Source: Candidatus Kosakonia sp. 282A-S69 (lineage in GTDB: Bacteria; Pseudomonadota; Gammaproteobacteria; Enterobacterales; Enterobacteriaceae). Taken from it: a DNA stretch of 64,000 bases. Below are positions 38,394 to 49,064 of this stretch, piece after piece; positions within the stretch are counted from its first letter, which is position 1, and each line of letters begins with the position of its first letter. Where the stretch lies: NCBI RefSeq assembly GCF_029433855.1, contig NZ_JAROAU010000003.1, positions 186,001-250,000 on the forward strand, given 5' to 3'. A program made the translations under genes and the position numbers. The notes beneath the pieces were generated by a model. It made no database searches, was not told the origin of the DNA, and worked only from the letters and a program-made list of their open reading frames with translations.

Positions 38394-39740
38394 TTACCAG
38401 CGTAGTGTGACGTTAAAGCCCCCCTCAGGATGGTTGGTAAACGTGGCCTGCATCTGATGCAGGGCGGCGATGCGCTGGACAATCGATAACCCGAGGCCGC
38501 TGCCGGTTTCGGCCTGCCCCGGCGGGCGATAGAAGCGCTCGCCAATACGCGCCAGCGCCTCTTCGCTGACCCCCGGCCCGTTATCCCGCACGCTCAGGCT
38601 ATGGGCTTCAAGTATGACATCCACTACGCTGCCTGGCGGGCTGTAGCGGATGGCGTTATCCAGCAGGTTGCGCACCAGCAGGCTAAGCAGTAGCGGCTGT
38701 CCCTGGCGGCGTACGCCGTGTGCATTCAGGTGCAGACGGATATCAATCCCTGCCTGCTGCGCGCTGTGGTAGGTCTCCATCACCGCCGATTGCAGCAGCG
38801 CATCAAGCGCCAGCGTCTCGACATCATCCATATGCTCCAGCGAATCGAGGCGCGAGAGGGTTAACAGCTGATCGACCAGCCGCGTCGCGCGATCGATGCC
38901 GAGATGTAACTGACTCAGGGCTTTGGTGCGGGCTGTGCGATCGTCATCGGAGAGCTGCGCGACTTCTGTCTGCACTTTCAGCGCCGCAAGCGGGCTACGC
39001 AACTCGTGGGCGGCGTCGGAGGTAAAGCGCCGCTCGCGCAGCATCATGGTGTGCGTGCGGGCAAAGAGTTGGTTGAGCGCATCCAGCAGCGGGCGCACTT
39101 CGCCAGGCACGCCGCGGATCTCCAGCGCATCGGCGCGATCCGGAGCGCGTGAACGCAGCGCCAGCGCCACCTTTTTCAAGGGGCGCAGCTCAAGGGTCAG
39201 CAGGGCGATTAACAGCAGCAGCATTAACGGCAGCGCCACCAGCCATGGTGTTAGCTGTGAGGTAATAATCTCCAGCGCCATCTCCTCGCGATACTCCCAC
39301 TCCTGGCCGATAACAATGCGGTATTCACCGCCGGGCGCGGTTAGCCACAGAAAGCGCCACTTATCGTCATCATCGCGCAGCTGCCCATCATCAAAGCCAT
39401 CGCGACGCCAGGAGTAGGGGATATCGCGCCCGTTATCGCCATCGTGTAGCAGCAGTTTGCCGTCGGTGGAGTAGATGGCGAAGGCCAGCACGTCATCATC
39501 GAGATGACCATGCTTCATCCTTTTTTTCGTGACCTGCGGCGCGGCGCTTTGCAGTTGATCGAGCTTCATTACGCTCAGCCGTTTGGCGAACAGCATCTGC
39601 TGGGTATCAAAGAGCTTGTCGAGTTTATCGCGCGTCTGCTGCCAGGCGACGACGCTGGCGCAGAGCCAGGCCGCCAGCGAAAGCAGCAAAAAGAGCAGCG
39701 TCAGACGCAGCCGCAGGCTATGGGGAAACGTAAATTTCAT
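38394..39740 (-). CDS. qseC: Sensor histidine kinase QseC
   Basis: Membrane sensor kinase of the QseBC system, reported to sense AI-3 and catecholamines. The 448 residues have two transmembrane helices (about 12-32 and 165-183), a periplasmic domain between them, a HAMP-like linker, the phospho-acceptor His245 in AAHELRSP, an N box [14 protein letters not shown] and G boxes DNGPG and GSGLGLS. Its start overlaps the qseB stop by four bases. It is convergent in arrangement with nothing close; mdaB follows about 100 bp downstream in the same direction. Confidence 0.96.
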   Translation of the reverse strand: MKFTFPHSLRLRLTLLFLLLSLAAWLCASVVAWQQTRDKLDKLFDTQQMLFAKRLSVMKLDQLQSAAPQVTKKRMKHGHLDDDVLAFAIYSTDGKLLLHDGDNGRDIPYSWRRDGFDDGQLRDDDDKWRFLWLTAPGGEYRIVIGQEWEYREEMALEIITSQLTPWLVALPLMLLLLIALLTLELRPLKKVALALRSRAPDRADALEIRGVPGEVRPLLDALNQLFARTHTMMLRERRFTSDAAHELRSPLAALKVQTEVAQLSDDDRTARTKALSQLHLGIDRATRLVDQLLTLSRLDSLEHMDDVETLALDALLQSAVMETYHSAQQAGIDIRLHLNAHGVRRQGQPLLLSLLVRNLLDNAIRYSPPGSVVDVILEAHSLSVRDNGPGVSEEALARIGERFYRPPGQAETGSGLGLSIVQRIAALHQMQATFTNHPEGGFNVTLRW

Positions 39741-40396
39741 GCCTCTCCTAAGGTGTAGCCGATGCCGTGCACGGTGCGGATAAAGTCGCTACCGAGCTTG
39801 CGGCGCAGGTGGTGCACATGCACTTCTACCGCGTTGCTGGAGACATCCCCATCCCAGCTGTAGAGCTTCTCTTCAATCGCTTTTCGCGGCAACACGCGCC
39901 CAACGTTGCGCAGCAGAAGCTCCAGCAGCGCGAACTCTTTTGGTTTCAGCACCAGCGTCTCATTATGAAAGGTGGCCACCAGACTTACCGGGTCGAGCGT
40001 AACCTGGCCGTGCCGTAGCAGGCTTTGTGCCTGTCCGTGGGCGCGGCGAATCAGCGCTTCCAGCCGGGCGGCGACTTCCACCAGCGCAAAGGGTTTGCAG
40101 AGATAATCATCAGCGCCGAGTCGTAGCCCTTCGACACGCTGCTCAATGGCGTCGCGGGCGGTGAGGATCAGCACCGGCTCGCCGCGCTTCTCCTCGCGCC
40201 AGTCGCGCAGGATTGTCAGCCCATCCAGACCCGGTAGCGTTAAGTCAAGGATCACCGCGTCATACGGTGCGGCAAACAGCGCCGCCTTGCCGAGCTTGCC
40301 GTCGGTAAACCAGTCCACCGTGAAGCCTTTTTTACCCAGGCCAGCCTTCAGACCGTCGCCAATCAGCGCATCATCTTCTATGAGCAGAATTCGCAT
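39737..40396 (-). CDS. qseB: Response regulator QseB
   Basis: OmpR-type response regulator of 219 residues with phospho-acceptor Asp51 in [11 protein letters not shown], conserved Glu7-Asp8-Asp9 and Lys100-region, and a C-terminal winged helix (about 125-219). It controls flagellar and its own genes in E. coli. A PmrA/QseB-type operator lies in the intergenic region upstream. It is co-transcribed with qseC. Confidence 0.97.
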   Translation of the reverse strand: MRILLIEDDALIGDGLKAGLGKKGFTVDWFTDGKLGKAALFAAPYDAVILDLTLPGLDGLTILRDWREEKRGEPVLILTARDAIEQRVEGLRLGADDYLCKPFALVEVAARLEALIRRAHGQAQSLLRHGQVTLDPVSLVATFHNETLVLKPKEFALLELLLRNVGRVLPRKAIEEKLYSWDGDVSSNAVEVHVHHLRRKLGSDFIRTVHGIGYTLGEA

Positions 40397-40477
40397 ACTC
40401 TCTCCGTGTATCCAGACCTGCAGGCAGTTAACCCGCTCGTCACGGGCGTTGTACAGCGAAAAATAATCTTTTTACGC

Positions 40478-40494
40478 CTTAAGAAGTTGTTAAG
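40478..40494. promoter_or_regulatory. QseB/PmrA-type box between qseB and ygiW
   Basis: CTTAAG-N5-GTTAAG is a direct repeat with the 11-bp period of the PmrA box (YTTAAK-N5-YTTAAK), 11 of 12 positions matching. It lies 82 bp upstream of qseB and 48 bp upstream of divergent ygiW and could control both. Confidence 0.55.
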
Positions 40495-40541
40495 AAGTGG
40501 CTGGCTTAATGGAGCCTTACCAACAAAAAGGGAGAGATAAG

Positions 40542-40949
40542 ATGAAAAAGTTTGCTGCTATCACCGCTGTTCTCGCACTCTGCGCCGCGCCGGCATTTGC
40601 TGCTAATCAGGGCGGTTTTACCGGCCCGGGTGCGGCACAACAACAAAACACCACCCAGCAGGGCGGCGGCTTTACCGGGCCAAACGGCAGTAAAGCGACC
40701 GTTGAGAGTGCAAAATCCCTGCGCGATGATGCCTGGGTGACGCTTAGCGGGAACATCGTTGAGCGCATCTCGGATGACACCTACTCCTTTAAAGATGCTA
40801 CTGGCACCATCAATGTCGATATTGACCAGAAACGCTGGAAAGGGCTGAGCGTCGGACCGCAGGATAAGGTTGAAATCCAGGGTGAAGTGGACAAAGACTG
40901 GAACTCCGTTGAGATCGACGTAAAAGAGATCCGCAAAGTCGGTCAGTAA
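40542..40949 (+). CDS. ygiW: Periplasmic OB-fold (BOF) protein YgiW/VisP
   Basis: A 135-residue exported protein with a signal peptide cleaved after AFA (residue 20), a short Gly/Gln-rich repeat region with two GGFTGP motifs, and an OB-fold domain (about 55-135). YgiW relatives bind peptidoglycan or lysozyme inhibitors and contribute to stress resistance; Salmonella VisP is an example. A GGGAGA ribosome binding site supports the start. Divergent from qseBC, whose system controls it in relatives. Confidence 0.93.
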   Translation: MKKFAAITAVLALCAAPAFAANQGGFTGPGAAQQQNTTQQGGGFTGPNGSKATVESAKSLRDDAWVTLSGNIVERISDDTYSFKDATGTINVDIDQKRWKGLSVGPQDKVEIQGEVDKDWNSVEIDVKEIRKVGQ

Positions 40950-41067
40950 GCGCTGACCGCTCGTGAAAAAATCGCGCATCGCTATGACTCCTCGCCGCAG
41001 ATAGGGTAGTATCTGCGGCAATATTGCCGCCGAAAAGGTGGGCGCATACGTTGAGGAATCACGATTA

Positions 41068-43326
41068 ATGAGCGATATGGCAGAGCGCCTTGCGCTGCAT
41101 GAATTTACGGAAAACGCATACCTGAACTACTCCATGTACGTCATCATGGATCGTGCGTTGCCGTTTATCGGTGATGGCCTGAAACCCGTTCAGCGTCGCA
41201 TCGTCTACGCAATGTCTGAACTGGGGCTGAGCGCCAGCGCGAAGTTCAAGAAATCCGCCCGTACCGTGGGCGATGTCCTGGGTAAATACCACCCGCATGG
41301 CGACAGTGCCTGCTATGAAGCGATGGTGCTGATGGCGCAGCCCTTCTCCTATCGCTACCCGCTGGTCGACGGCCAGGGGAACTGGGGGGCGCCGGACGAT
41401 CCGAAATCCTTCGCCGCCATGCGTTATACCGAATCCCGCCTGTCAAAATATGCCGAGCTGCTGCTGAGCGAGCTGGGGCAGGGCACCGTTGAGTGGGTGC
41501 CAAACTTCGACGGTACGCTGCAGGAGCCGAAAATGCTGCCTGCCCGTCTGCCGAACATTTTGCTGAACGGCACGACCGGTATTGCCGTCGGTATGGCGAC
41601 GGACATCCCGCCGCACAACCTGCGTGAAGTTGCCAACGCGGCGATTGCGCTGATTGACCAGCCAAAAACCACCCTTGATGAGCTGCTGGATATTGTCCAG
41701 GGGCCGGACTACCCGACCGAAGCGGAGATCATCACCTCGCGTGCGGAGATCCGCAAAATCTACCAGAACGGTCGCGGCTCCGTGCGTATGCGCGCGGTGT
41801 GGAAAAAAGAGGATGGTGCCGTGGTGATCACCGCACTGCCGCACCAGGTCTCCGGCGCGCGCGTGCTGGAGCAGATCGCAAGCCAAATGCGCAACAAAAA
41901 ATTGCCGATGGTTGACGACCTGCGCGATGAGTCGGATCACGAAAACCCGACCCGCCTGGTGGTGGTGCCGCGCTCCAACCGCGTCGATATGGATCAGGTA
42001 ATGAACCACCTCTTCGCCACGACCGATCTGGAGAAGAGCTACCGTATCAACCTCAATATGATTGGCCTGGATGGTCGCCCGGCGGTGAAAAACCTGCTGG
42101 AGATCCTCTCCGAATGGCTGACCTTCCGCCGCGATACGGTGCGCCGCCGCCTGAATCACCGCCTGGAGAAAGTGCTCAAGCGCCTGCATATCCTTGAAGG
42201 TTTGCTGGTGGCGTTTCTCAACATCGACGAAGTGATTGAGATTATCCGCGGGGAAGATGAGCCGAAGCCGGTGCTGATGTCCCGTTTCGGCATCAGTGAA
42301 ACCCAGGCTGAAGCCATTCTTGAGTTAAAACTGCGCCACCTCGCCAAACTGGAAGAGATGAAGATCCGCGGCGAGCAGAGCGAGCTGGAGAAAGAGCGCG
42401 ATCAGTTGCAGGCGACTCTTGCCTCCGAGCGCAAAATGAACACCCTGCTGAAGAAAGAGCTGCAGGCCGATGCCGCCGCTTTCGGCGACGATCGCCGCTC
42501 ACCGCTGCACGAGCGCGAAGAGGCCAAAGCGATGAGCGAGCACGATATGCTGCCGTCAGAGCCGGTCACCATCGTGCTGTCGCAGATGGGCTGGGTACGC
42601 AGCGCCAAAGGGCATGATATTGACGCGCAGGGGCTGAGCTACAAAGCGGGCGACAGCTGGAAAGCGTCGGCGAAGGGCAAGAGCAACCAGCCGGTAGTAT
42701 TTATCGATACCACCGGGCGCAGCTATGCCGTTGACCCGATTTCGCTGCCGTCGGCACGCGGGCAGGGCGAGCCGATTACCGGCAAACTGACGCTGCCGCC
42801 GGGCGCGACGGTTGAGCATATGATCATGAGTAATGAAGATCAGAAGCTGCTGATGGCCTCCGACGCGGGTTATGGTTTCGTCTGTACCTTTAATGACTTA
42901 ATCGCCCGTAACCGTGCCGGCAAAGCGCTGATCAACCTGCCTGATAACGCGCGCGTGATGGCACCGATTGCCATCGAGCATGACGAGGATATGCTGCTGG
43001 CGATCACCGCCGCCGGGCGCATGCTGATGTTCCCGGTCAGCGATCTGCCGCAGCTCTCCAAAGGCAAAGGCAACAAGATCATCGGCATTCCCTCCGCCGA
43101 TGCGGCGAAAGGGAGCGACGCGCTGGCGCATCTCTACCTGCTGCCACCGCAGAGCACGCTGACGCTCCACGTTGGTAAACGCAAAATCAAACTGCGTCCG
43201 GAAGAGCTGCAAAAAGTGCATGGCGAGCGCGGACGTCGCGGTACGCTGATGCGCGGTTTGCAGAAGATTGACCGCGTAGAGATCGACTCGCCGGCCCGTC
43301 CGGGCGCGGGCGATAGCGAAGAGTAA
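41068..43326 (+). CDS. parC: DNA topoisomerase IV subunit A
   Basis: DNA-cleaving subunit of topoisomerase IV. The 752 residues equal E. coli ParC. The active-site Tyr120 sits in [10 protein letters not shown], and the quinolone-determining region [11 protein letters not shown] has wild-type Ser80 and Glu84. The C-terminal beta-pinwheel domain covers about 500-752. I place the start at MSDMAERL; ten upstream in-frame codons are not conserved. plsC follows. Confidence 0.98.
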   Translation: MSDMAERLALHEFTENAYLNYSMYVIMDRALPFIGDGLKPVQRRIVYAMSELGLSASAKFKKSARTVGDVLGKYHPHGDSACYEAMVLMAQPFSYRYPLVDGQGNWGAPDDPKSFAAMRYTESRLSKYAELLLSELGQGTVEWVPNFDGTLQEPKMLPARLPNILLNGTTGIAVGMATDIPPHNLREVANAAIALIDQPKTTLDELLDIVQGPDYPTEAEIITSRAEIRKIYQNGRGSVRMRAVWKKEDGAVVITALPHQVSGARVLEQIASQMRNKKLPMVDDLRDESDHENPTRLVVVPRSNRVDMDQVMNHLFATTDLEKSYRINLNMIGLDGRPAVKNLLEILSEWLTFRRDTVRRRLNHRLEKVLKRLHILEGLLVAFLNIDEVIEIIRGEDEPKPVLMSRFGISETQAEAILELKLRHLAKLEEMKIRGEQSELEKERDQLQATLASERKMNTLLKKELQADAAAFGDDRRSPLHEREEAKAMSEHDMLPSEPVTIVLSQMGWVRSAKGHDIDAQGLSYKAGDSWKASAKGKSNQPVVFIDTTGRSYAVDPISLPSARGQGEPITGKLTLPPGATVEHMIMSNEDQKLLMASDAGYGFVCTFNDLIARNRAGKALINLPDNARVMAPIAIEHDEDMLLAITAAGRMLMFPVSDLPQLSKGKGNKIIGIPSADAAKGSDALAHLYLLPPQSTLTLHVGKRKIKLRPEELQKVHGERGRRGTLMRGLQKIDRVEIDSPARPGAGDSEE

Positions 43327-43339
43327 TCTTCATCATCTT

Positions 43340-43369
43340 CTCCCCGCCGTGCGCGGGGAGATATTTCTT
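43340..43369 (+). terminator. Terminator after parC
   Basis: CTCCCCGC and GCGGGGAG arms with a CGTGC loop followed by ATATTTCTT, a moderate T tract. Confidence 0.6.
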
Positions 43370-43544
43370 AGCAAATTTCCCGTAAAGACGTTGTTTATTC
43401 GCGGATTGCGATTAACAATACGTTCTTTTTAAAGGCCGCATAACACAAGCCCGGACCGCATCGCGGTCAGCGAGGCGCAGCCAGCATCAGCGGAATTACG
43501 CTGGCGTGTATATAATGCTCAGGGTATGGGCTTCAGAGGTCGCT

Positions 43545-44282
43545 ATGTTATTTATTTTTCGTGTCATCATCATCGTTATTTACTCCATTCTGGTCTCGGT
43601 ATTTGGTTCGCTTTACTGCCTGTTCAGTCCCCGAAACCCAAAACATGTCGCCACCTTTGGCCATCTTTTTGGTCGCCTCGCGCCGGTATGCGGGCTGAAA
43701 GTTGAAAAACGCCTGCCACCGGGCGCCGATAAGTTCGGCAACGCCATCTATATCGCCAATCACCAGAACAACTACGATATGGTGACCGCCTCCGGCATCG
43801 TGCTGCCACCGACGGTTACCGTCGGTAAAAAGAGCCTGCTGTGGATCCCGTTTTTTGGTCAACTCTACTGGCTGACCGGCAACCTGCTGATTGACCGCGA
43901 TAACCGCGCCAAAGCGCACGGCACCATCGCCCAGGTCGTGAAGCAGATTCAGAAACGCAATATTTCAATCTGGATGTTCCCGGAAGGGACCCGCAGCCGC
44001 GGTCGCGGTCTGCTACCGTTTAAAACCGGTGCGTTCCACGCCGCGATTGCCGCCGGTGTGCCGATTATTCCGGTCTGCGTCTCCACCACCTCGAATAAAG
44101 TGAATCTCAACCGCCTGAATAATGGGCTGGTGATTGTTGAGATGCTGCCGCCGGTGGATGTTTCGCAGTTTGGTAAAGATCAGGTTCGTAAGTTAGCGAC
44201 CCACTGCCGCGAACTGATGGCGGCAAAAATCGAAGAGCTCGATAAAGAAGTGGCAGAGCGCGAAGCCGCCGGTCGGGTTTAA
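43545..44282 (+). CDS. plsC: 1-acyl-sn-glycerol-3-phosphate acyltransferase
   Basis: Makes phosphatidic acid from lysophosphatidic acid at the inner membrane, the step after PlsY/PlsB. The 245 residues equal E. coli PlsC, with an N-terminal membrane helix, the NHQNNYD (HX4D) catalytic motif near residue 73 and FPEGTRSRG near 145. The start MLFIFR is chosen over a 13-codon extension. ftsP follows. Confidence 0.97.
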   Translation: MLFIFRVIIIVIYSILVSVFGSLYCLFSPRNPKHVATFGHLFGRLAPVCGLKVEKRLPPGADKFGNAIYIANHQNNYDMVTASGIVLPPTVTVGKKSLLWIPFFGQLYWLTGNLLIDRDNRAKAHGTIAQVVKQIQKRNISIWMFPEGTRSRGRGLLPFKTGAFHAAIAAGVPIIPVCVSTTSNKVNLNRLNNGLVIVEMLPPVDVSQFGKDQVRKLATHCRELMAAKIEELDKEVAEREAAGRV

Positions 44283-44352
44283 ACATCAGGTGTGAGCAAA
44301 CCCGGAGGCACACAGCCTCTGGCGTATTAAGTCAGTGTTACTCGGAGCAAAT

Positions 44353-45765
44353 ATGTCACTCAGTCGGCGTCAGTTTCTTCAGGCTTCCGGCCTTGCGCTA
44401 TGTACCAGCGCAGTGCCGCTGAGGGCGAATGCTGCCGGGCAGCAACCGCCGCTGCCCGTTCCGCCACTGCTGGAATCGCGACGCGGACAGCCGCTTTTCC
44501 TGACGCTCCAGCGCGCGCACTGGTCCTTTGTAAAAGGTACCCGCGCGCCGGTTGCCGGCATTAACGGTCGCTATCTCGGGCCGACCATCCGCGTCTGGAA
44601 TGGCGATGACGTAAAGCTTATCTACAGCAACCGGCTGGCGGAAAACGTGGCGATGACCGTGAGCGGCCTGCAGGTGCCAGGCCCGCTGATGGGCGGCGCG
44701 GCGCGGATGATGAGCGCCAGCAATGACTGGGCGCCGGTGCTGCCGATTCGCCAGAGCGCGGCGACATTGTGGTATCACGCCAACACGCCGAACCGCACCG
44801 CTGAGCAGGTCTATAACGGGCTGGCGGGGATGTGGCTGGTGGAGGATGAGATCAGCAAAGCGTTGCCGATCCCCAATCACTACGGCGTGGATGACTTCCC
44901 GGTCATCATCCAGGATAAACGGCTGGATAACTTCGGTACACCGGAGTATAGCGAGCCGGGCAGCGGTGGGTTTGTCGGCGATACCTTGATGGTCAACGGC
45001 GCGCAGAGCCCGTTTGTCGAAGTCTCCCGCGGCTGGGTGCGTCTGCGCCTGCTCAATGCCTCCAACTCCCGGCGCTATCTGCTCCAGATGAGCGACGGCC
45101 GCGCTCTGCATGTTATCGCGGGCGATCAGGGCTTCCTGCCAGCGCCGGTGTCCGTCAAGCAATTGTCGCTGGCACCCGGCGAGCGGCGCGAAGTGCTGGT
45201 CGATATGACTAACGGCGATGAAGTCTCGATTACCTGCGGCGAAGCGGCGGGGATTATGGATCGTTTGCGCGGTCTGTTTGAGCCGTCGAGTATCCTCATC
45301 TCCACGCTGGTGCTGACTCTGCGTCCTACCGGCCTGCTGCCGCTGGTTACGGATACCCTGCCGATGCGCCTGCTGTCGGCGGATCTGATGGCCGGTTCGC
45401 CATCGCGCAGCCGGGATATGACACTCGGTAGCGATCCGGGTATCAATGGGCAGCTGTGGGATCCGCAGCGTATCGATGTGACCGCCCAGCAGGGTACCTG
45501 GGAGCGCTGGACGGTGCGCGCGGAGATGCCGCAGTCGTTCCATATCGAAGGCGCGATGTTTATGCTGCGCAGCGTCAACGGCGCGCTGCCATTCCCGGAA
45601 GATCGCGGCTGGAAAGACACCGTCTGGATCGACGGCCAGGTGGAGCTGCTGGTGTGGTTTGGTCAGCCTTCGTGGCCGCACTTCCCATTCCAGTTCCAGA
45701 GCCAGACGCTGGAGATGGCCGATCGCGGCTCGGTCGGCCAGCTGCTGGTCAACCCGGCTCCATAA
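44353..45765 (+). CDS. ftsP: Cell division protein FtsP (SufI)
   Basis: Periplasmic cupredoxin-like division protein that stabilises the divisome under stress. The 470 residues equal E. coli SufI. A twin-arginine signal, SRRQFLQ at residues 4-10, directs folded export by the Tat system. Three cupredoxin domains resemble multicopper oxidases, but copper ligands are largely absent in this family. I use the MSLSRR start; a six-codon extension is unsupported. Confidence 0.96.
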   Translation: MSLSRRQFLQASGLALCTSAVPLRANAAGQQPPLPVPPLLESRRGQPLFLTLQRAHWSFVKGTRAPVAGINGRYLGPTIRVWNGDDVKLIYSNRLAENVAMTVSGLQVPGPLMGGAARMMSASNDWAPVLPIRQSAATLWYHANTPNRTAEQVYNGLAGMWLVEDEISKALPIPNHYGVDDFPVIIQDKRLDNFGTPEYSEPGSGGFVGDTLMVNGAQSPFVEVSRGWVRLRLLNASNSRRYLLQMSDGRALHVIAGDQGFLPAPVSVKQLSLAPGERREVLVDMTNGDEVSITCGEAAGIMDRLRGLFEPSSILISTLVLTLRPTGLLPLVTDTLPMRLLSADLMAGSPSRSRDMTLGSDPGINGQLWDPQRIDVTAQQGTWERWTVRAEMPQSFHIEGAMFMLRSVNGALPFPEDRGWKDTVWIDGQVELLVWFGQPSWPHFPFQFQSQTLEMADRGSVGQLLVNPAP

Positions 45766-45886
45766 CCCTCCCCAACCCGGCGGCCCGCTGTCCGCCGGGT
45801 GCTGAAAAAAGCTCCTTCTATTCCCACACAAAGAGGGCGTATAATCGCCGCCCTTTGACTCCTTTTTTACCCTTTCTGGAAGCACG

Positions 45887-48022
45887 ATGAGCGCACTCTC
45901 CCTGATCCAGCCGGATCGCGATCTTTTCTCCTGGCCGCAGTATTGGGCGGCCTGCTTCGGCCCCGCGCCTTTCCTGCCGATGTCGCGCGAGGAGATGGAT
46001 GAACTCGGCTGGGACAGCTGCGACATCATCCTGGTGACCGGCGATGCCTATGTCGATCACCCGAGCTTCGGTATGGCGATTTGCGGAAGGATGCTGGAAG
46101 CGCAGGGCTTTCGCGTCGGCATCATTGCTCAGCCGGACTGGAGCAACAAAACGGACTTTATGCGCCTCGGCAAACCGAACCTCTTTTTCGGCGTCACCGC
46201 CGGCAATATGGATTCGATGATCAACCGCTACACCGCCGATCGTAAGCTGCGCCACGACGATGCCTATACGCCGGATAACGTGGCCGGCAAACGCCCGGAT
46301 CGCGCAACGCTGGTTTATACCCAGCGCTGTAAAGAGGCGTGGAGAGAGGTGCCGGTGATCCTCGGCGGGATTGAGGCCAGCCTGCGCCGCACCGCCCATT
46401 ATGATTACTGGTCTGACACCGTGCGCCGCTCGGTGTTGGTCGATGCCAAGGCGGATATGCTGATCTTTGGTAACGGCGAGCGCCCGCTGGTCGAGGTGGC
46501 GCACCGCCTTGCGGCCGGTGAGCCAATCGGCGAGATCCGCGAAGTGCGCAATACGGCGATCATGGTGAAAGAGGCGCTGCCAGGCTGGAGCGGGGTAGAC
46601 TCCACCCGCCTCGACACGCCGGGAAAGATCGACCCGATCCCGCACCCGTACGGCGAGGATCTGCCCTGCGCCGATAATAACGCTGTTGAGCCGCAGGCCG
46701 CGAAACGGGTGACCGTGCAGCCGCCGCGTCTGAAGCCATGGGAAAAGAGCTACGTGCTGCTGCCCTCCTACGAGAAGGTGAAAGCGGACAAAGTGCTCTA
46801 TGCCCATGCGTCGCGCATTCTGCATCACGAAACTAACCCCGGCTGCGCCCGCGCGCTGCTGCAAAAGCATGGCGATCGCTATATCTGGATCAACCCACCT
46901 GCCATTCCGCTCTCGACGGAGGAGATGGACAGTGTCTTTGCGCTGCCTTACCAGCGCGTGCCGCATCCGGCCTATGGCGAGAGCCGTATTCCGGCCTACG
47001 ACATGATTCGCTTCTCGATTAACATCATGCGCGGCTGTTTTGGCGGTTGCTCTTTCTGTTCTATCACCGAGCATGAAGGGCGCATTATCCAGAGCCGCTC
47101 TGAGGATTCGATCATCAATGAGATCGAGGCAATCCGCGACACGGTGCCCGGTTTTACCGGTGTGATCTCCGATCTTGGCGGGCCAACGGCCAATATGTAT
47201 ATGCTGCGCTGCACCTCGCCGCGCGCCGAGCAGACCTGCCGACGCCTCTCCTGCGTCTATCCGGAGATCTGCCCGCATATGGAGACTAACCATCAGCCGA
47301 CCATCAATCTCTACCGCCGTGCCCGCGATCTACGCGGCATCAAGAAGATCCTTATCGCCTCCGGCGTGCGTTACGATCTGGCGGTGGAAGATCCGCGCTA
47401 TGTTAAAGAGCTGGCGATGCACCACGTTGGCGGCTATCTGAAAATTGCACCGGAACATACCGAAGCGGGGCCGCTGTCGAAGATGATGAAGCCAGGCATG
47501 GGCAGTTATGATCGCTTCAAGCAGCTTTTCGACACCTACTCGAAGCAGGCGGGCAAAGAGCAGTATCTGATCCCTTACTTTATCTCCGCCCATCCCGGTA
47601 CGCGTGATGAGGATATGGTCAACCTGGCGCTGTGGCTGAAGCGCCACCGTTTCCGTCTCGATCAGGTACAGAACTTCTATCCATCGCCGCTGGCAAATTC
47701 AACGACGATGTATTACACCGGCAAGAACCCGCTGGCGAAGATCGATTACAAGAGTGAAGAGGTGGTGGTGCCAAAAGGAGATAAGCAGCGCCGTCTGCAT
47801 AAAGCGCTGCTGCGCTACCACGATCCGGCCAACTGGCCGCTGCTGCGCCAGGCGCTGGAGGCGATGGGTAAAAAGCACCTGATTGGTTCACGCCGTGAGT
47901 GCCTGGTGCCTGCGCCAACGGCAGAGGAGATGCGTGAAGCGCGCCGCCAGAGCCGCAGCACGCGCCCGGCATTAACCAAACATACGCCGATTGCGCACCA
48001 GAGGAAAAAAGCGACGCGATAA
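45887..48022 (+). CDS. ygiQ: Radical SAM protein YgiQ (UPF0313)
   Basis: A 711-residue radical S-adenosylmethionine protein. The 4Fe-4S cluster motif is CFGGCSFC (Cx3Cx2C) near residue 385, preceded by a B12-binding-like N-terminal domain and followed by a C-terminal DUF3362-type region with a basic tail. The substrate is unknown. E. coli YgiQ is 739 residues; the tail here is shorter. It is convergent with dkgA over a REP pair. Confidence 0.94.
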   Translation: MSALSLIQPDRDLFSWPQYWAACFGPAPFLPMSREEMDELGWDSCDIILVTGDAYVDHPSFGMAICGRMLEAQGFRVGIIAQPDWSNKTDFMRLGKPNLFFGVTAGNMDSMINRYTADRKLRHDDAYTPDNVAGKRPDRATLVYTQRCKEAWREVPVILGGIEASLRRTAHYDYWSDTVRRSVLVDAKADMLIFGNGERPLVEVAHRLAAGEPIGEIREVRNTAIMVKEALPGWSGVDSTRLDTPGKIDPIPHPYGEDLPCADNNAVEPQAAKRVTVQPPRLKPWEKSYVLLPSYEKVKADKVLYAHASRILHHETNPGCARALLQKHGDRYIWINPPAIPLSTEEMDSVFALPYQRVPHPAYGESRIPAYDMIRFSINIMRGCFGGCSFCSITEHEGRIIQSRSEDSIINEIEAIRDTVPGFTGVISDLGGPTANMYMLRCTSPRAEQTCRRLSCVYPEICPHMETNHQPTINLYRRARDLRGIKKILIASGVRYDLAVEDPRYVKELAMHHVGGYLKIAPEHTEAGPLSKMMKPGMGSYDRFKQLFDTYSKQAGKEQYLIPYFISAHPGTRDEDMVNLALWLKRHRFRLDQVQNFYPSPLANSTTMYYTGKNPLAKIDYKSEEVVVPKGDKQRRLHKALLRYHDPANWPLLRQALEAMGKKHLIGSRRECLVPAPTAEEMREARRQSRSTRPALTKHTPIAHQRKKATR

Positions 48023-48027
48023 GGTGA

Positions 48028-48118
48028 TGTGTAGGCCGGATAAGCGTCAGCGCCATCCGGCAAGGCATGGCGCAGGGATGTGCCGGATGGCGGCTTCGCC
48101 TTATCCGGCCTACGTTTG
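48028..48118. repeat. BIME between ygiQ and dkgA
   Basis: Two REP units in opposite orientation, GTAGGCCGGATAAGCG with GCGCCATCCGGCA (48031-48062) and TGCCGGATGGCGG with CGCCTTATCCGGCCTAC (48081-48113), in the convergent intergenic region. Confidence 0.85.
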
Positions 48119-48134
48119 ACTACGTTTAATGCCT

Positions 48135-48962
48135 TTAACCGCCGAACTGATCCGGGTCTGGCCCGAGGCGTTTTCCCTCGTCCAGTTTGGCGATTTCGCT
48201 CAGCTCATCTTTATCAAGGCGGAAATCCCAGACGTCGAAGTTCTCAACGATGCGCGCAGGAGTGACCGATTTCGGGATCACCACCAGGCCGCTGTCGAGA
48301 TGCCAGCGAATAACGATCTGCGCCGGGGTTTTGCCATATTTATCCGCCAGATCGCGAATGATTTTCTGATCGAAGACCCCTTCGCCGCCCTGTGCCAGCG
48401 GGCTCCAGGATTCGGTCTGGATCTTATGTGTGGCATTCCAGGCATGCAGCTGGCGCTGTTGCAGCAGCGGATGGAGTTCGATCTGGTTAACCACCGGAAT
48501 GACGCTGGTTTCATCAATAATCTTTTGCAGGTGGTGGGTCTGGAAGTTACAGACGCCGATACTCTTGATCAGCCCCTGCTGCTGCAGTTCGATCATCCCT
48601 TTCCAGGCCTCGACATAGTGATCGATTGCCGGCATCGGCCAGTGCATCAGGTAGAGATCGACATAATCGAGCTGAAGCTTCTCCAGGCTCTCTTTAAACG
48701 CTTCAGCCGGGCGTTTCTGATCGTCATTCCACAATTTAGTCGTAATGAACAACTCTTCGCGCGGCACGCCCGCACTGGCTAATGCTTTACCGACTCCCTC
48801 TTCGTTCTTGTAAGCAGCAGCGGTATCGATGGAGCGATAGCCCACCTCCAGTGCTTTATGGATGGCGGTAACCACTTCCTCGTTGCTCGCTTTCCACACG
48901 CCAAGACCCAGTTGCGGCATCAGATTGCCGTCAGCGAGTTTAATCACCGTTGGATGTGTCAT
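48135..48962 (-). CDS. dkgA: 2,5-diketo-D-gluconate reductase A / methylglyoxal reductase
   Basis: NADPH-dependent aldo-keto reductase of 275 residues, equal to E. coli DkgA (YqhE), acting on 2,5-diketogluconate, methylglyoxal and furfural. Catalytic features are DTAAAYKNE with the active-site Tyr near residue 50, TKLWNDDQ with the Lys, LYLMHWPMP with the His near 110, and VIPKSVTPAR for cofactor binding. It follows yqhD and is activated with it by YqhC in E. coli. Confidence 0.96.
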   Translation of the reverse strand: MTHPTVIKLADGNLMPQLGLGVWKASNEEVVTAIHKALEVGYRSIDTAAAYKNEEGVGKALASAGVPREELFITTKLWNDDQKRPAEAFKESLEKLQLDYVDLYLMHWPMPAIDHYVEAWKGMIELQQQGLIKSIGVCNFQTHHLQKIIDETSVIPVVNQIELHPLLQQRQLHAWNATHKIQTESWSPLAQGGEGVFDQKIIRDLADKYGKTPAQIVIRWHLDSGLVVIPKSVTPARIVENFDVWDFRLDKDELSEIAKLDEGKRLGPDPDQFGG

Positions 48963-49064
48963 GCATTTCTCCTTTCGCTAGGCTTACCGGGACAGGCCCG
49001 GTAAGCTGGTTTGCATTAAGTGTGGTCGAAAAACCCAAAAACGAAAGCCGGGACGGATAAGCGC

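Noticed and set aside
44398-47293. Two long open frames (543 and 491 codons) on the minus strand opposite ftsP and ygiQ
   Set aside because: They are complements of well-conserved genes in GC-rich sequence; compositions are His/Arg/Gln-rich and unlike real proteins.
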